DNA of 64,000 nt from Bos javanicus (GCF_032452875.1 NC_083877.1:45495724-45559723); one strand, 5' to 3'. Positions 51,159 through 61,925 are shown, counted from the stretch's first letter. The notes: generated from the letters alone by a model not told the origin. Numbers and translations: made by a program.

Positions 51159-53732
51159 ATGTGGGCTTGCAATAAAATGGACAACGAGGAAGAAATGGAC
51201 AAATTCTTAGAAAAGTACAACTTTCCAAAACTCGACCAGGAAGAAATAGAAAACCTTAACAGACCCATCACAAGCACGGAAATTGAAACTGTAATCAAAA
51301 ATCTTCCAGCAAACAAAAGCCCAGGTCCAGACGGCTTCACAGCTGAATTCTACCAAAAATTTAGAGAAGAGCTAACACCTATCCTGCTCAAACTCTTCCA
51401 GAAAATTGCAGAGGAAGGTAAACTTCCAAACTCATTCTATGAGGCCACCATCACCCTAATACCAAAACCTGACAAAGATCCCACAAAAAAAGAAAACTAC
51501 AGGCCAATATCACTGATGAACATAGATGCAAAAATCCTAAATAAAATTCTAGCAATCAGAATCCAACAACACATTAAAAAGATCATACACCATGACCAAG
51601 TGGGCTTTATCCCAGGGATGCAAGGAATCTTCAATATCCACAAATCAATCAATGTAATACACCACATTAACAAATTGAAAAACAAAAACCATATGATTAT
51701 CTCAATAGATGCAGAGAAAGCCTTTGACAAAATTCAACACCCATTTATGATAAAAACTCTCCAGAAAGCAGGAATAGAAGGAACATACCTCAACATAATA
51801 AAAGCTATATATGACAAACCCACAGCAAACATTATCCTCAATGGTGAAAAATTGAAAGCATTTCCTCTAAAGTCAGGAACAAGACAAGGGTGCCCACTTT
51901 CACCATTACTATTCAACATAGTTTTGGAAGTTTTGGCCACAGCAATCAGAGCAGAAAAAGAAATAAAAGGAATCCAAATTGGAAAAGAAGAAGTAAAACT
52001 CTCACTATTTGCAGATGACATGATCCTCTACATAGAAAACCCTAAAGACTCCACCAGAAAATTACTAGAACTAATCAATGATTATAGTAAAGTTGCAGGA
52101 TATAAAATCAACACACAGAAATCCCTTGCATTCCTATACACTAATAATGAGAAAACAGAAAGAGAAATTAAGGAAACAATTCCATTCACCATTGCAACGA
52201 AAAGAATAAAATACTTAGGAATATATCTACCTAAAGAAACTAAAGACCTATATATAGAAAACTATAAAACACTGGTGAAAGAAATCAAAGAGGACACTAA
52301 TAGATGGAGAAATATACCATGTTCATGGATTGGAAAAATCAATATAGTGAAAATGAGTATACTACCCAAAGCAATTTATAGATTCAATGCAATCCCTATC
52401 AAGCTACCAACAGTATTCTTCACAGAGCTAGAACAAATAATTTCACAATTTGTATGGAAATACAAAAAACCCCGAATAGCCAAAGCGATCTTGAGAAAGA
52501 AAAATGGAACTGGAGGAATCAACCTACCTGACTTCAGGCTCTACTACAAAGCCACAGTTATCAAGACAGTATGGTACTGGCACAAAGACAGAAATATAGA
52601 TCAATGGAACAAAATAGAAAGCCCAGAGATAAATCCACGCACATATGGACACCTTATCTTTGACAAAGGAGGCAAGAATATACAATGGATTAAAGACAAT
52701 CTCTTTAACAAGTGGTGCTGGGAAATCTGGTCAACCACTTGTAAAAGAATGAAACTAGAACACTTTCTAACACCATATACAAAAATAAACTCAAAATGGA
52801 TTAAAGATCTCAACGTAAGACCAGAAACTATAAAACTCCTAGAGGAGAAAATAGGCAAAACACTCTCTGACATACATCACAGTAGAATCCTCTATGACCC
52901 ACCTCCCAGAATATTGGAAATAAAAGCAAAAATAAACAAATGGGACCTAATTAAACTTAAAAGCTTCTGCACATCAAAGGAAACTATTAGCAAGGGGAAA
53001 AGACAGCCTTCAGAATGGGAGAAAATAATAGTAAATGAAGCAACCGACAAACAACTAATCTCAAAAATATACAAGCAACTCCTACAGCTCAACTCCAGAA
53101 AAATAAATGACCCAATCAAAAAATGGGCCAAAGATCTAAATAGACATTTCTCCAAAGAAGACATACAGATGGCTAACAAACACATGAAAAGATGCTCAAC
53201 ATCACTCATTATCAGAGAAATGCAAATCAAAACCACTATGAGATATCATTTCACACCAGTCAGAATGGCTGCGACCCAAAAGTCTACAAATAATAAATGC
53301 TGGAGAGGGTGTGGAGAAAAGGGAACCCTCTTACACTGTTGGTGGGAATGCAAACTAGTACAGCCACTATGGAGAACAGTGTGGAGATTCCTTAAAAAAC
53401 TGGAAATAGAACTGCCTTATGATCCAGCAACCCCACTGCTGGGCATACACACTGAGGAAACCAGAAGGGAAAGAGACATGTGTACCCCAATGTTCATCGC
53501 AGCACTGTTTATAATAGCCAGGACATGGAAGCAACCTAGATGTCCATCAGCAGATGAATGGATAAGAAAGCTGTGGTACATATACACAATGGAGTATTAC
53601 TCAGCCATTAAAAAGAATACATTTGAATCAGTTCTAATGAGGTGGATGAAACTGGAGCCTATTATACAGAGTGAAGTAAGCCAGAAGGAAAAACACCAAT
53701 ACAGTATACTAACGCATATATATGGAATTTAG
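51159..53732 (+). pseudogene. L1 ORF2 reverse transcriptase and C-terminus, open frame
   Basis: 857 codons with no stop. The first six (MWACNK) come from the SINE target and junction; L1 sequence then continues in frame from MDNEEEMDKFLEKY. NKSPGPDGFTAEFYQKF (near residue 52), GTRQGCPLSPLLFN (near 240) and the polymerase box FADDMILY (Phe284, Asp286, Asp287) are intact. The C-terminal cysteine motif CWRGCGEKGTLLHCWWEC (714-731) is also intact. Full L1 ORF2 proteins are about 1,275 residues, so roughly the first third, with the endonuclease, is gone. The open frame indicates recent insertion, not function. Confidence 0.95.
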
Positions 53733-54488
53733 AAAGATGGTAACGATAACCCTGTATACGAGACAGCAAAAGAGACACTGATGTATAGAACAGGCTTATG
53801 GGCTCTGTGGGAGAGGGAGAGGGTGGGAAGATTTGGGAGAATGGCATTGAAACATGTGAAATGTCATGTATGAAACGAGATGCCAGTCCAGGTTCAATGC
53901 ACGATGCTGGATGCTTGGGGCTGGTGCACTGGGACGACCCAGAGGGATGGTATGGGGAGGGAGGAGGGAGGAGGGTTCAGGATGGGGAACACATGTATAC
54001 CTGTGGTGGAAAAAAAATTTTTTAAAGCAAAAAAAAACAAACAAACAAACAAAAAATAAAAGCATACAGCATGTCTCAAAAAAAAAAAAAAAAAAGACCA
54101 CAATTTCTTATGACTTAGTTCATTTTGTCCTAAATTTTCAGGTTTGATTAAGTTAATAATAATGATAATACCTTATATATTTCTTTATTTCCATCAAATC
54201 CCTTTCAGACACTTCACCCTATTCTATCAATATGTTCTTAAATTTTCTAATGATGGATTTTGAGCATGTAAGACATTCACAGAATAAACTATTAAAGGAA
54301 AAAAAAAAACAGAAAATTTAGTACAAGTTCAAGAATTAGAGGTTTCCCTACATGTTATCTTTTAACTGCCTCTTCATCCTCAGCAGAATTCTTAGTTTAA
54401 AAAAAATAAAACAGCCAGAAACATTCAAAGGTTTGAGGATTGTTGCCTGAACTACAGGAAAAAACGAGTGATAAAAAAAAAAAAAAAA
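51170..54488 (+). mobile_element. young L1, 5'-truncated, with extended 3' end
   Basis: Inserted inside a Bov-tA with a 16-base duplication, AAGAGATGTGGGCTTG, at 51154-51169 and 54489-54504. It covers the last two thirds of ORF2, a 3' untranslated region with the L1 polypurine tract (about 53950-53980), then non-L1 sequence punctuated by A-tracts and a final 18-A tail. ORF1, the endonuclease domain and the promoter are absent. Confidence 0.95.
54018..54472 (+). repeat. probable serial 3'-transduced sequence in the L1
   Basis: Between the L1 3' untranslated region and the final tail are three non-L1 blocks separated by A-tracts: A8 at 54010-54017, A18 at 54078-54095, A11 at 54299-54309 and A18 at 54473-54490. 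AATAAA lies at 54055-54060 and 54283-54288, 17 and 10 bases before the second and third tracts. Another at 54405-54410 is 62 bases before the last. All lie within the L1 target duplication. Confidence 0.8.
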
Positions 54489-54504
54489 AAGAGATGTGGG
54501 CTTG

Positions 54505-54648
54505 ATCCCTGGGTTGGTAAGATCCCCTGGAGGAGAAAATGGCGACCCACTCCAGTATTCTTGCCTGGAAAATTCCATGGACAGAGGAGCTGGTGGCCTA
54601 CAGTTCATGTGGTCAGAAAGAGTCAGACATGACTGAGCATCTGAGCAC
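54505..54648 (+). mobile_element. Bov-tA SINE, 3' part after the L1
   Basis: Resumes exactly at ATCCCTGGGTTGGTAAGATC and ends CATGACTGAGCATCTGAGC. Confidence 0.95.
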
Positions 54649-54661
54649 AAGGAACATTTTC

Positions 54662-55275
54662 AATCAGTTACAATGTATGGACCTTGTATGGATTTTGATT
54701 TGGTGAAACAAACTATAAACAAGTTTTATGACACAATAGGAGAAATATTGGCACCAACTGGATAGTAATGATATTAAAGAATTATTTTTTAAAGCATAAT
54801 AAGTACTATGGTTATAGTTTTTTAAGAAGAGTGCTTATCTTTTAGACATACATACTGAAATATTTATAGATGAAATACTATGGTATCTTGGATCTGCTTC
54901 AGAAAAACCCACTGGAGGGGGGCACTTAGTAGAAGTGTAGATGAAATGAGATGGCTATATGTCAATAATTGTTGAAGTTTAAAAAACATCTTCTAATGAG
55001 ATTTGACAAAAAATTTTATGGGACTGCTTGTCCCCAGGTTGACTTACTGTATGTCTCTCAGTCTCAGTGTCGTAGGCATTACTGAAATGTTTGTAAACCA
55101 AATGAACTCCAGACCAATGAAACACAAGACAGAATAAAACTATTTTCTAGGTTGGCATAAAGCAATGATAATTAATATCTATAGAGAATCTGCTGAGCAT
55201 TGGATGCTGTTCTGAGCCCTTTATAATAAAGCATTTAATCCAAGCATGGCTCTGTAAAGTAGATACTATTATTGT
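54662..55275. other. intron with MIR remnant
   Basis: 55150-55275 is antisense MIR-like ('ATGCTGTTCTGAGCCCTTTA', 'AAGTAGATACTATTATTGTG'). 54662-55150 is AT-rich and unrecognised. Confidence 0.45.
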
Positions 55276-55410
55276 GGAATTTTTTAGTTTTACAGAAAAG
55301 TTGTAGAGATCATACAGAGAGTTTCTGTATACCCCTCACCCAATTTCCCCCAATATTAACAGCATCTTACATATTCACAGCACATTTTTCAAAACCAGTA
55401 AGCCAACATT

Positions 55411-55592
55411 CATTTCAGTTCAGTTTAGTTGCTCAGTTGTGTTCAACTCTTTGCGACCCCATGGATTGTAGTATGCCCGGCTTCCCTGTCCATCACCGAT
55501 TCTTGGAGCTTGCTCAAACTCATGTCTGTCGAGTCGGTAGTGCCATCCAACCATCTCATCCTTTGTCGTCCCCTTCTTCTCCTGCCTTCAAT
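55411..55592 (-). mobile_element. BovB LINE 3' fragment with target-site duplication
   Basis: Antisense BovB 3' end ('CAGTTCAGTTTAGTTGCTC' to CTCCTGCCTTCAAT). CCAACATT flanks it at 55403-55410 and 55593-55600. Confidence 0.92.
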
Positions 55593-55942
55593 CCAACATT
55601 AGTAACTACTATTAGCTGAGCTCCCAACTTTACATGGACTTCACCCATTTTTCCAGTAATGGCCTTTCTTCCGTTCCAGGGTCCCACCTAGGATACCACA
55701 TTGGATTTAGTTGTTATGTCTCCTTAGTTTCCTCTGGTCTGTGTTTCTCAGTGTTTCTTTGTTTTTCATGAGTTGGAGGAGTACTGGTCAGATATTTGCA
55801 GAATGCTCCCTATTTTGGGTGCATTTGTCTGATGTTTTTCTCAGGAGGTAACGGTTTGGGGAGAAGAACACTACAAGGTGAAGTGTCTCTCATCACCTGA
55901 TAGTAAGGGATATCTGATATCAATGTGACTTTCACTGGTGAT

Positions 55943-56187
55943 TTTAAAAAGTTTTTTTAAATTTATGTATTCGGCTGTATCGTGTCTTAGTTGCTGCACA
56001 TGAGGTCTTTGTTGCTTCATATGGGATCTTTCATTGTGGTGCACGGACTCTAGTTGTAGCACACAGGTTTAGTAGCCCACTTAGTTGCCATAACATGTGG
56101 GATCTTAGTTACTTGACCAGGGATCAAACCCACATCCCTTCTACCACAAGGTGAACTCTTCACCACTGGACTACCAGGGAAGTCTCT
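55943..56187 (-). mobile_element. CHR SINE with target-site duplication
   Basis: Antisense CHR ('CCAGGGATCAAACCCACATC', head GGACTACCAGGGAAGTC). CACTGGTGAT flanks it on both sides. Confidence 0.93.
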
Positions 56188-56384
56188 CCACTGGTGATGT
56201 TAACCTTGGTCACTTGGTGAGAGTGGTATCAGCCTGGTTTCTCCACTGGAAAGGTACTGTTTTCCCTTTCCATACTATTAGAGGTGAGTCATTAAGTCCA
56301 GCTCATACTCAAGGGAAGGGGAACTAAGCTCCCCTTCTTGGAGGGAAAATAGCCACATACATTATTTGGGGCTCTTCTACAAGA

Positions 56385-56500
56385 AAGATTGAATAACTTC
56401 ATTTTAAAGGTGAAGGAACTAAGACACAGTAGCAAACTCACTCACCCAAGGGATGAATCCCGCATGTGTACCACCAGCTGTGTCTGCTCAACTTTGTGAA
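56385..56500 (-). repeat. MIR
   Basis: Antisense MIR: 'CATTTTAAAGGTGAAGGAAC', 'CTCACTCACCCAAGGGATG'. Confidence 0.65.
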
Positions 56501-56589
56501 TATCCCAGCTCCAAACTCGGCCAGTTTAGTCTAATGCCTGACTTGGCTCTAGGAATCTTCTGACTTGGTTCTCACCTCACCTTGACATC

Positions 56590-57165
56590 TTTAAAAATTT
56601 TTTTATTTTATGTTGAAGTATAATTGATTTATAATGGTGTGTTAGTTTCAGGTGTGCAGCAAAGTGGTTCAGTTATACATATACATGTATCCACTCTTTT
56701 TCAGATTCTTTCCCCCATAGGTTATTACAGAGGATTGAGTAGAGGTCTCTGTGCTATACAATAGGTGCTTGCTGATTACCTATTTTATATATAGCAGTGT
56801 GTATCTGTTAATCTTAATTTCCTAATTTATCCCTCCCCCACCTTTCCCCTTTGGTTATCACAAGTTTGTTTTCCAAGTCTGTGAGCCTGTTCCTGTTTTG
56901 TATATAAATTCATTTATATCATTTTTTAGATTCCACATATAAGTAATATCATTTGATATTTGTCTTTGTCTGACTTCACTTAGTATGATAATTTCTAGGT
57001 TCATCCACGTTGCTGCAAATGGCATTATTTTATTTTTTTATGGCTAATATTCCATTGTATATATGTACCTCATCTCTTTTGTTCATTCATCTATTGATAG
57101 ACATTTAGGTTACTTCTGTGTCTTGGCCATTATAAATAGTACTGCAGTGAACATTGTAACCCTGA
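56590..57165 (-). mobile_element. L1 3' end, antisense
   Basis: 'TTGAAGTATAATTGATTTAT', 'GGTTATTACAGAGGATTGAG', 'CCCTTTGGTTATCACAAG', 'TTGCTGCAAATGGCATTATT', 'GTACTGCAGTGAACATTG'. CCTTGACATCT before it and CCCTGACATTCT after it suggest the target duplication. Confidence 0.9.
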
Positions 57166-57984
57166 CATTCTTTTTTTTTCACCCCGACATTCTTAACCAG
57201 CATGAATCATGCAGTTTCATGGCCTAGAGAAATGAAGGGAACATGGACTGTGTCTGGCCCAGTGATTTTCAAGCTGTATCCCTGAGAACCCAGGTCCCCC
57301 AGGGCCACCACTGGGAAAGGCGGGACAGAAGTTGAGCCTGTGGCTCCCCAACCCCTAGTGTTTCTGTTTTCATCTCTGTTACATGTTGGGCTTTCCTAGT
57401 TAAGAAGTTTGAAGACTATGGATCTCAGTCATCTCATTTAAAATAGGGGAACTAAGGCCCAGAGAGGATGGCTGATTTGTTCTTGATCACTCAGCAGGCT
57501 AAACCCAGGTCGTTGAACTCCATCAGGGATCAGTAAGGAAGAAGGGGGACCCTGCTGGAAGCATTAGCTGCCCCAGAAGGACCTTCTTTTGCAGTTTCTG
57601 AAGTATGGCTAGGTCTCTGCTGGGGCAATGGCATTGGCTGGGATGCTGCACCATTATTAAACCTCTCCATGAATGCACTCATTTCACACCCTTTGGAGGT
57701 GGTGCTCTTCCAAGTTTTAACTCAGTCAGTCACTGAAGAGGGACAGAATCTGGATATGTGACCTGGAGGAAGCAGAGGGGAGAGCCAGAAGGGTTTGTCT
57801 CTACCTTCTGCTACCAAATCTGGCAGCCTTTCTCCCGAAGCAAGTTCCTCCCCGCTTCACCTCACTACACCCACCCAGCCCTCCCTAGACTCCAAGCCTA
57901 GGTCCCATTCCTACTAAGTCCTGCTTTGGTGAGTTGATAAATGCCTTGGTCATAACCCTGCCCCACCACCTCCCCAACCCCAGC

Positions 57985-57985
<1 letters not shown>
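57166..57985. other. intron with MIR remnant
   Basis: 57430-57520 is antisense MIR ('GAACTAAGGCCCAGAGAGG', 'CAGGCTAAACCCAGG'). 57250-57420 might be an old DNA-transposon relic but I cannot support it. Confidence 0.45.

Positions 57986-58026
<41 letters not shown>
57986..58026 (+). repeat. (AC)n microsatellite
   Basis: About 20 uninterrupted AC units. Confidence 0.98.
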
Positions 58027-58027
<1 letters not shown>

Positions 58028-58224
58028 CCTCCCTCTGCTGCTAGTGTTATTAACTGATTATTCTCTGTTTAAAAAGCCCCAAAACCACAAGGAATGACAC
58101 TTCAGAAGTATGATGTGGTGGGGGAGGTCGGGGAGGCCCCCTCAGCACTAAGTAGATAGCTGTCTACAGTGTGTGTACGAGACTGATGGGGCTCATCTCA
58201 TACATAGCCCCTGTGTTTGTGTGG

Positions 58225-58400
58225 CTTTTTGCAGTTTACAATGTGCATTCACTTTCATCATCACCTTTGGGCCTCACATTGGCACGGATTACCCTCATTT
58301 AACAGAAGAGGAAGCTGAGGCTGGGAGAGCTTACGACTTAGCCAAGCATGATAGCTGATTTGAGGGAGCTGGTTCTGATCCTGGGTCATCTGACTACTGG
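58225..58400 (-). repeat. MIR
   Basis: Antisense MIR: 'CATTTAACAGAAGAGGAAGC', 'TTAGCCAAGCATGATAGCTG', 'CTGATCCTGGGTCATCTGA'. Confidence 0.85.
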
Positions 58401-58499
58401 GATCACACATCCCTGCAGTAGATGAGTGACTCCAGGGGTCCAGGATAGGGCCTTTGGGTGTGCAGGCCTATCTTAAAGGTCTACAATCACCTGTGACTG

Positions 58500-58771
58500 T
58501 CCTGGGTCGGGAAGATTCCCTATCAAGAAGGGATAGGCTACCCACTTCAGTATTCTTGGGCTTCCCTGGTGGCTCAGACAGTAAAGAATTCCCCTGCAAT
58601 GTGGGAGATCTGGGTTTGATCCCTGGGTTGGGAAGATCCCCTGGAGGAGGGCATGGCAACCCACTCCAGTATTCTGGCCTGGAGAATCCCCATGGACAGA
58701 GGAGCCTGGCAGGCTACAGTCCATGGGGTCGCACAGAGTCGGACATGACTGAGTGACTAAGCACAGCACAG
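58500..58771 (+). mobile_element. composite Bov-tA: body fragment fused to a full element
   Basis: CACCTGTGACTG flanks the whole unit at 58488-58499 and 58772-58783. Inside, 58500-58557 is a Bov-tA middle segment (CCTGGGTCGGGAAGATTCC to TTCAGTATTCTTG). It is followed at once by a full Bov-tA beginning GGGCTTCCCTGGTGGCTCAG. Confidence 0.93.
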
Positions 58772-58783
58772 CACCTGTGACTG

Positions 58784-59044
58784 AGGTAGAAAGGAGCATG
58801 AAGGGGTCAGCTGATGACCTGTCTTTGGGTGGAATAAATAGTAAGTAGAAACCTAGCTTGATTTCCCTCTCGTGGCCAAGTTCCCAGCAGACTCTGGTGA
58901 TGTTTGAGGATGGGTCAAACTCAACCCTACTTGACTTTGTAAGTGAATGAGATTCTGACTTTCTATCTCATCATCTCTTTCCAGGCCCCTGAGTTAGTTT
59001 TCCACCAGTTTCCCTCCACTCTTGACGAGGTGGTCAACATTTAG
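58784..59044. other. intron, no feature seen
   Basis: Unique intronic DNA; nothing recognised. Confidence 0.4.
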
Positions 59045-59250
59045 AGTAAGGCTCTGGACCCAGTCCCTTTGGGTTCAAATTCTGGCTTTGTCCCTTTCTG
59101 GCTCTGTGACTAGAGAATTGCTTCGCCTCTCTGTGCTCCAGTAGCCTCATCTGTAAACAGGAGGCAGTAATGGTGCCTTCCTTATAGGGTTGGTAAGAGT
59201 ACTAAGCATGTTAAATACATTTTAGAATTGTGCCTAAAATATAGAAAGAA
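59045..59250 (+). repeat. MIR, near full length
   Basis: Sense MIR: 'GGGTTCAAATTCTGGCTTTG', 'GGCTCTGTGACTAGAGAATT', 'CAGTAGCCTCATCTGTAAAC', 'GTACTAAGCATGTTAAATAC'. Confidence 0.88.
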
Positions 59251-59465
59251 ATACTCATCATTATTTTTGAAAATAGTGAAAAGTCTTAAAAAGCTAAAAA
59301 TAGAGTTGCTGTATTATCCTGCAATCCCACTCTTGGGCATATATCCAAAGAAAACTGATTTCAAAAGATACACGCACCTCAGTGTTCACAGCAGCACTAT
59401 TTACAATAGCCAAGATATGACAGCAACCTGAGTGTCCATTGCCAGATGAATGGATAAATAAGATG

Positions 59466-59466
<1 letters not shown>

Positions 59467-59497
<31 letters not shown>
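59467..59497 (+). repeat. (TA)n microsatellite
   Basis: About 15 TA units within the L1. Confidence 0.97.
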
Positions 59498-59500
<3 letters not shown>

Positions 59501-59930
59501 GTATATAAAATGGAATACTACTCAGCCATAAAAAACATGCCATTTACAGCAATATGGATGTACCTAGAGATGATCATAAATGCAGTAAGCCAGACAGAGA
59601 AAGACAAATATCATATATTGCTAATATATGGAATTTTAAAAAATGAATACAAATGAACTTGTTTACAGGACAGAAACAGACTCACAGCCTTAGAAAACAA
59701 ATTGATGGTTGCCAAAATGGGGGGAGGGATAAACTAGGAGTTTAGGATTAAAATATACACACTACTATATGTAAAATAGATAACCATCAAGGACCTACTG
59801 TATAGCACAGGGAAGTATACTCAGCATCTTACAACCTATAATGGAAAAGAATCTCTGAAAGAACATTTATAGATGAATCATTTCGCTGTACATTTGAAAC
59901 CAGTACAACATTGTAAGTTAACTTTCAGTT

Positions 59931-60008
59931 CAGTTCAGTCGCTCAGTCGTGTCCAACTCTTTGCGACGCCATGAATTGCAGCACGCCAGGCCTCCCTGTC
60001 CATCACCA
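59931..60008 (-). mobile_element. very short BovB 3' end
   Basis: Only about 78 bases of antisense BovB (CAGTTCAGTTCAGTCGCTC to CCCTGTCCATCACCAAC) nested in the L1 tail. Confidence 0.92.
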
Positions 60009-60035
60009 ACACTTCAATTAAAATATAGTGAAAAG

Positions 60036-60281
60036 TTTTTATAAGTAGACCTGGATATGACTACAAAATAATGAGTGATTTGTTATTGTTGTTTTTAAAC
60101 AAACTGGAGAACCTTCCAAGGATCCTGTCAAGTCTGAAAAGAGCTCTGAAATCCCTTCCTGAGAATTGCCTTCTGGACCAGACTGCAAACTGTATGAGAC
60201 AGTCAGTCACACTGAGGTCTCACTCTGTGAAACTGGTTAACTCTAATCCTTTGTTAAATGGAATTGTGTGTGTGACCTTTT

Positions 60282-60284
<3 letters not shown>
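60036..60284. other. intron, no feature seen
   Basis: Short unique interval; an 84-codon frame here runs into the TA repeat and has no known domain. Confidence 0.4.

Positions 60285-60321
<37 letters not shown>
60285..60321 (+). repeat. (TA)n microsatellite in a SINE tail
   Basis: About 18 TA units at the tail side of the CHR SINE that follows, so it probably grew from the SINE tail. Confidence 0.97.
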
Positions 60322-60324
<3 letters not shown>

Positions 60325-60610
60325 AAATCTTTCTTTTTTTTGGCTGCACAGGCTCTTCGTTGCTGCGTGCTGCCTCTGCTTATGGCAGCCGGAGCCGCTC
60401 TCTAGCTGCAGTGTGCGGGCTTCTCATTGTGGTGGCTTCTCTAGTTGCAGCACACAGGCTCTAGGGAACCTGGGCTTCAGTAGTTGCAGTGTGAGGGCTT
60501 AGCTGCTCCACAGCATGTGGGATCTTAGTTCCCAGACCAGGGATTGAAACTTTGTCACCCACATTGGCAGATAGATTCTTAACCACTAGAACACCAGGAA
60601 AGTCCCTTCA
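60322..60610 (-). mobile_element. long-form CHR SINE with target-site duplication
   Basis: Antisense long-form CHR ('GCCGGAGCCGCTCTCTAGCT', 'GGGCTTCAGTAGTTGCAGTG', 'CTAGAACACCAGGAAAGTCC'). TGACCTTTTC at 60273-60282 and 60611-60620 flanks the SINE plus TA tail. Confidence 0.94.
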
Positions 60611-60734
60611 TGACCTTTTCAGTTGGCAGATTAAAAGAAAACAAGATGGCATCAGGAATATGGTTTGTATTTAGGCATAGGATCCCAGTTTCTCATACCC
60701 ACAGTTCAGTTTCCAGGCCTGTCCAATGAGAGAG

Positions 60735-61300
60735 ATCAGTTCAGTTTAGTTCAGTTGCTCAGTCATGTCCGACTCTTTGTGACCCCATGGACTGCAGCAC
60801 GCCAGGCTTCCCTGTCCATCACCAACTCCTGGAGTTTACTCAAACTCATGTCCATTGAGTCGGTGATGCCCTCCAACCATCTCATCCTCTGTCTTCCCCT
60901 TCTCCTCCATCCTTCAATCTTTCCCAGCATCAGGGTCTTTTCAAATGAGTCAGTTCTTTGCATCAGGTGGCCAAAGTATTAGAGTTTCAGTTTCAACATC
61001 AGTCCTTCCAGTGAATATTCAGGACTGATTTCCTTTAGGACAGACTGATTGGATCTCCTTGCAGTCCAAGGGACCCTCAAGAGTCTTCTCCAACACCACA
61101 GTTCAAAAGCATCAATTCTTTGGCACTCAGCTTTCTTTATGGTCCAACTCTTACATCCATGCATGAGTACTGGAAAAACCATAGCCTTGACTAGATGGAT
61201 CTTTGTTGGCAAAGTAATGTCTCTGCTTTTTAATATGCTGTATAGGTTGGTCATAACTTTTATTCCAAGGAGTAAGCATCTTTTAACTTCATGGCTGAGT
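60735..61300 (-). mobile_element. BovB LINE fragment
   Basis: Antisense BovB ('CAGTTCAGTTTAGTTCAG' to 'TAACTTCATGGCTGAG') with the RVPWTARRSNQSVLKEISP relic. A 116-codon minus frame covers 60979-61329. Confidence 0.94.
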
Positions 61301-61700
61301 TCTGCTAAATCTTCCAGTTGATCATCCATTCAAAAATGTTTGTTAACTGTTATGTACAAATCACTGTGGTGGAGCTCTGGAAGACACAATGATAAATAAG
61401 AGAACTTAAGGCCTTTAAAGACCTGTTAATCTTCAAAAACATATTTGGTTAAAGCATGAATACAGCACATTGTTCATTTTTAGTGAAGATAAAGTGGATT
61501 CATGTTCCCAACAAGAAGGCCCCAGTCAAAAACAAATTCTGATGAACTCTGTTATTAAACATTTAAAATATCAGATTGCCCTTTTCTCTATACACTGCAG
61601 TTAATCCATGTTGAGCTGCAACATTTCCACCATTTGTGGATCCTAACTGCCACGTTGTAGGCTGTATATGCTGCTTTCTTCCAGGACCCTGAGCTTGGCT
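61301..61700 (-). repeat. intron with L2 remnant
   Basis: 61320-61435 resembles antisense L2 ('CAAAAATGTTTGTTAACTG', 'GGAAGACACAATGATAAATA'). The rest is unrecognised. Confidence 0.5.
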
Positions 61701-61713
61701 CTTCCTCTGTAAT

Positions 61714-61925
61714 GAAAGTGAAAGTGAAGTCACTCAGTCATGTCCCACTCTTTGTGACCCCATGGACTGTAGCCTACCACGCTCCTCCATCCATGGGATT
61801 TCCCAGGCAAGAGTACTGGAGTGGTTTGTCATCTCCTTCTCCAGAGGATCTTCCCAACCCAGGGGTCAAACCCGAGTCTCCCACCTTGTAGGCAGATGCT
61901 TTACCGTCTGAGCCACCAGGGAAAT
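61714..61925 (-). mobile_element. Bov-tA SINE with target-site duplication
   Basis: Antisense Bov-tA ('GAAAGTGAAAGTGAAGTCAC' to head GAGCCACCAGGGAAAT). CCTCTGTAAT flanks it at 61704-61713 and 61926-61935, inside a MIR. Confidence 0.96.

Larger units (their letters stand above)
55276..56340 (-). repeat. old L1 3' region split by BovB and CHR
   Basis: Antisense old L1 text: 'GTATACCCCTCACCCAATTT', 'TCCCACCTAGGATACCACAT', 'GTTGTTATGTCTCCTTAGTT', 'GTTTCTCCACTGGAAAGGTA'. Confidence 0.65.
59255..60035 (+). mobile_element. L1 3' end split by a BovB tail
   Basis: Sense L1 ORF2 C-terminal relic ('CCCACTCTTGGGCATATATC', 'GGAATACTACTCAGCCATAA') and 3' untranslated region ('GGACCTACTGTATAGCACAG'), ending 'CAATTAAAATATAGTG' after the BovB. 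A (TA)n run expanded at 59467-59497 inside the coding relic. Confidence 0.9.

Noticed and set aside
51159..53732. Active L1
   Set aside because: Endonuclease domain, ORF1 and the 5' promoter are missing, so it cannot mobilise itself even though the remaining ORF2 is open.
57986..58026. CRISPR-like regular repeats
   Set aside because: These are pure dinucleotide microsatellites in a mammalian intron; there are no spaced repeats.
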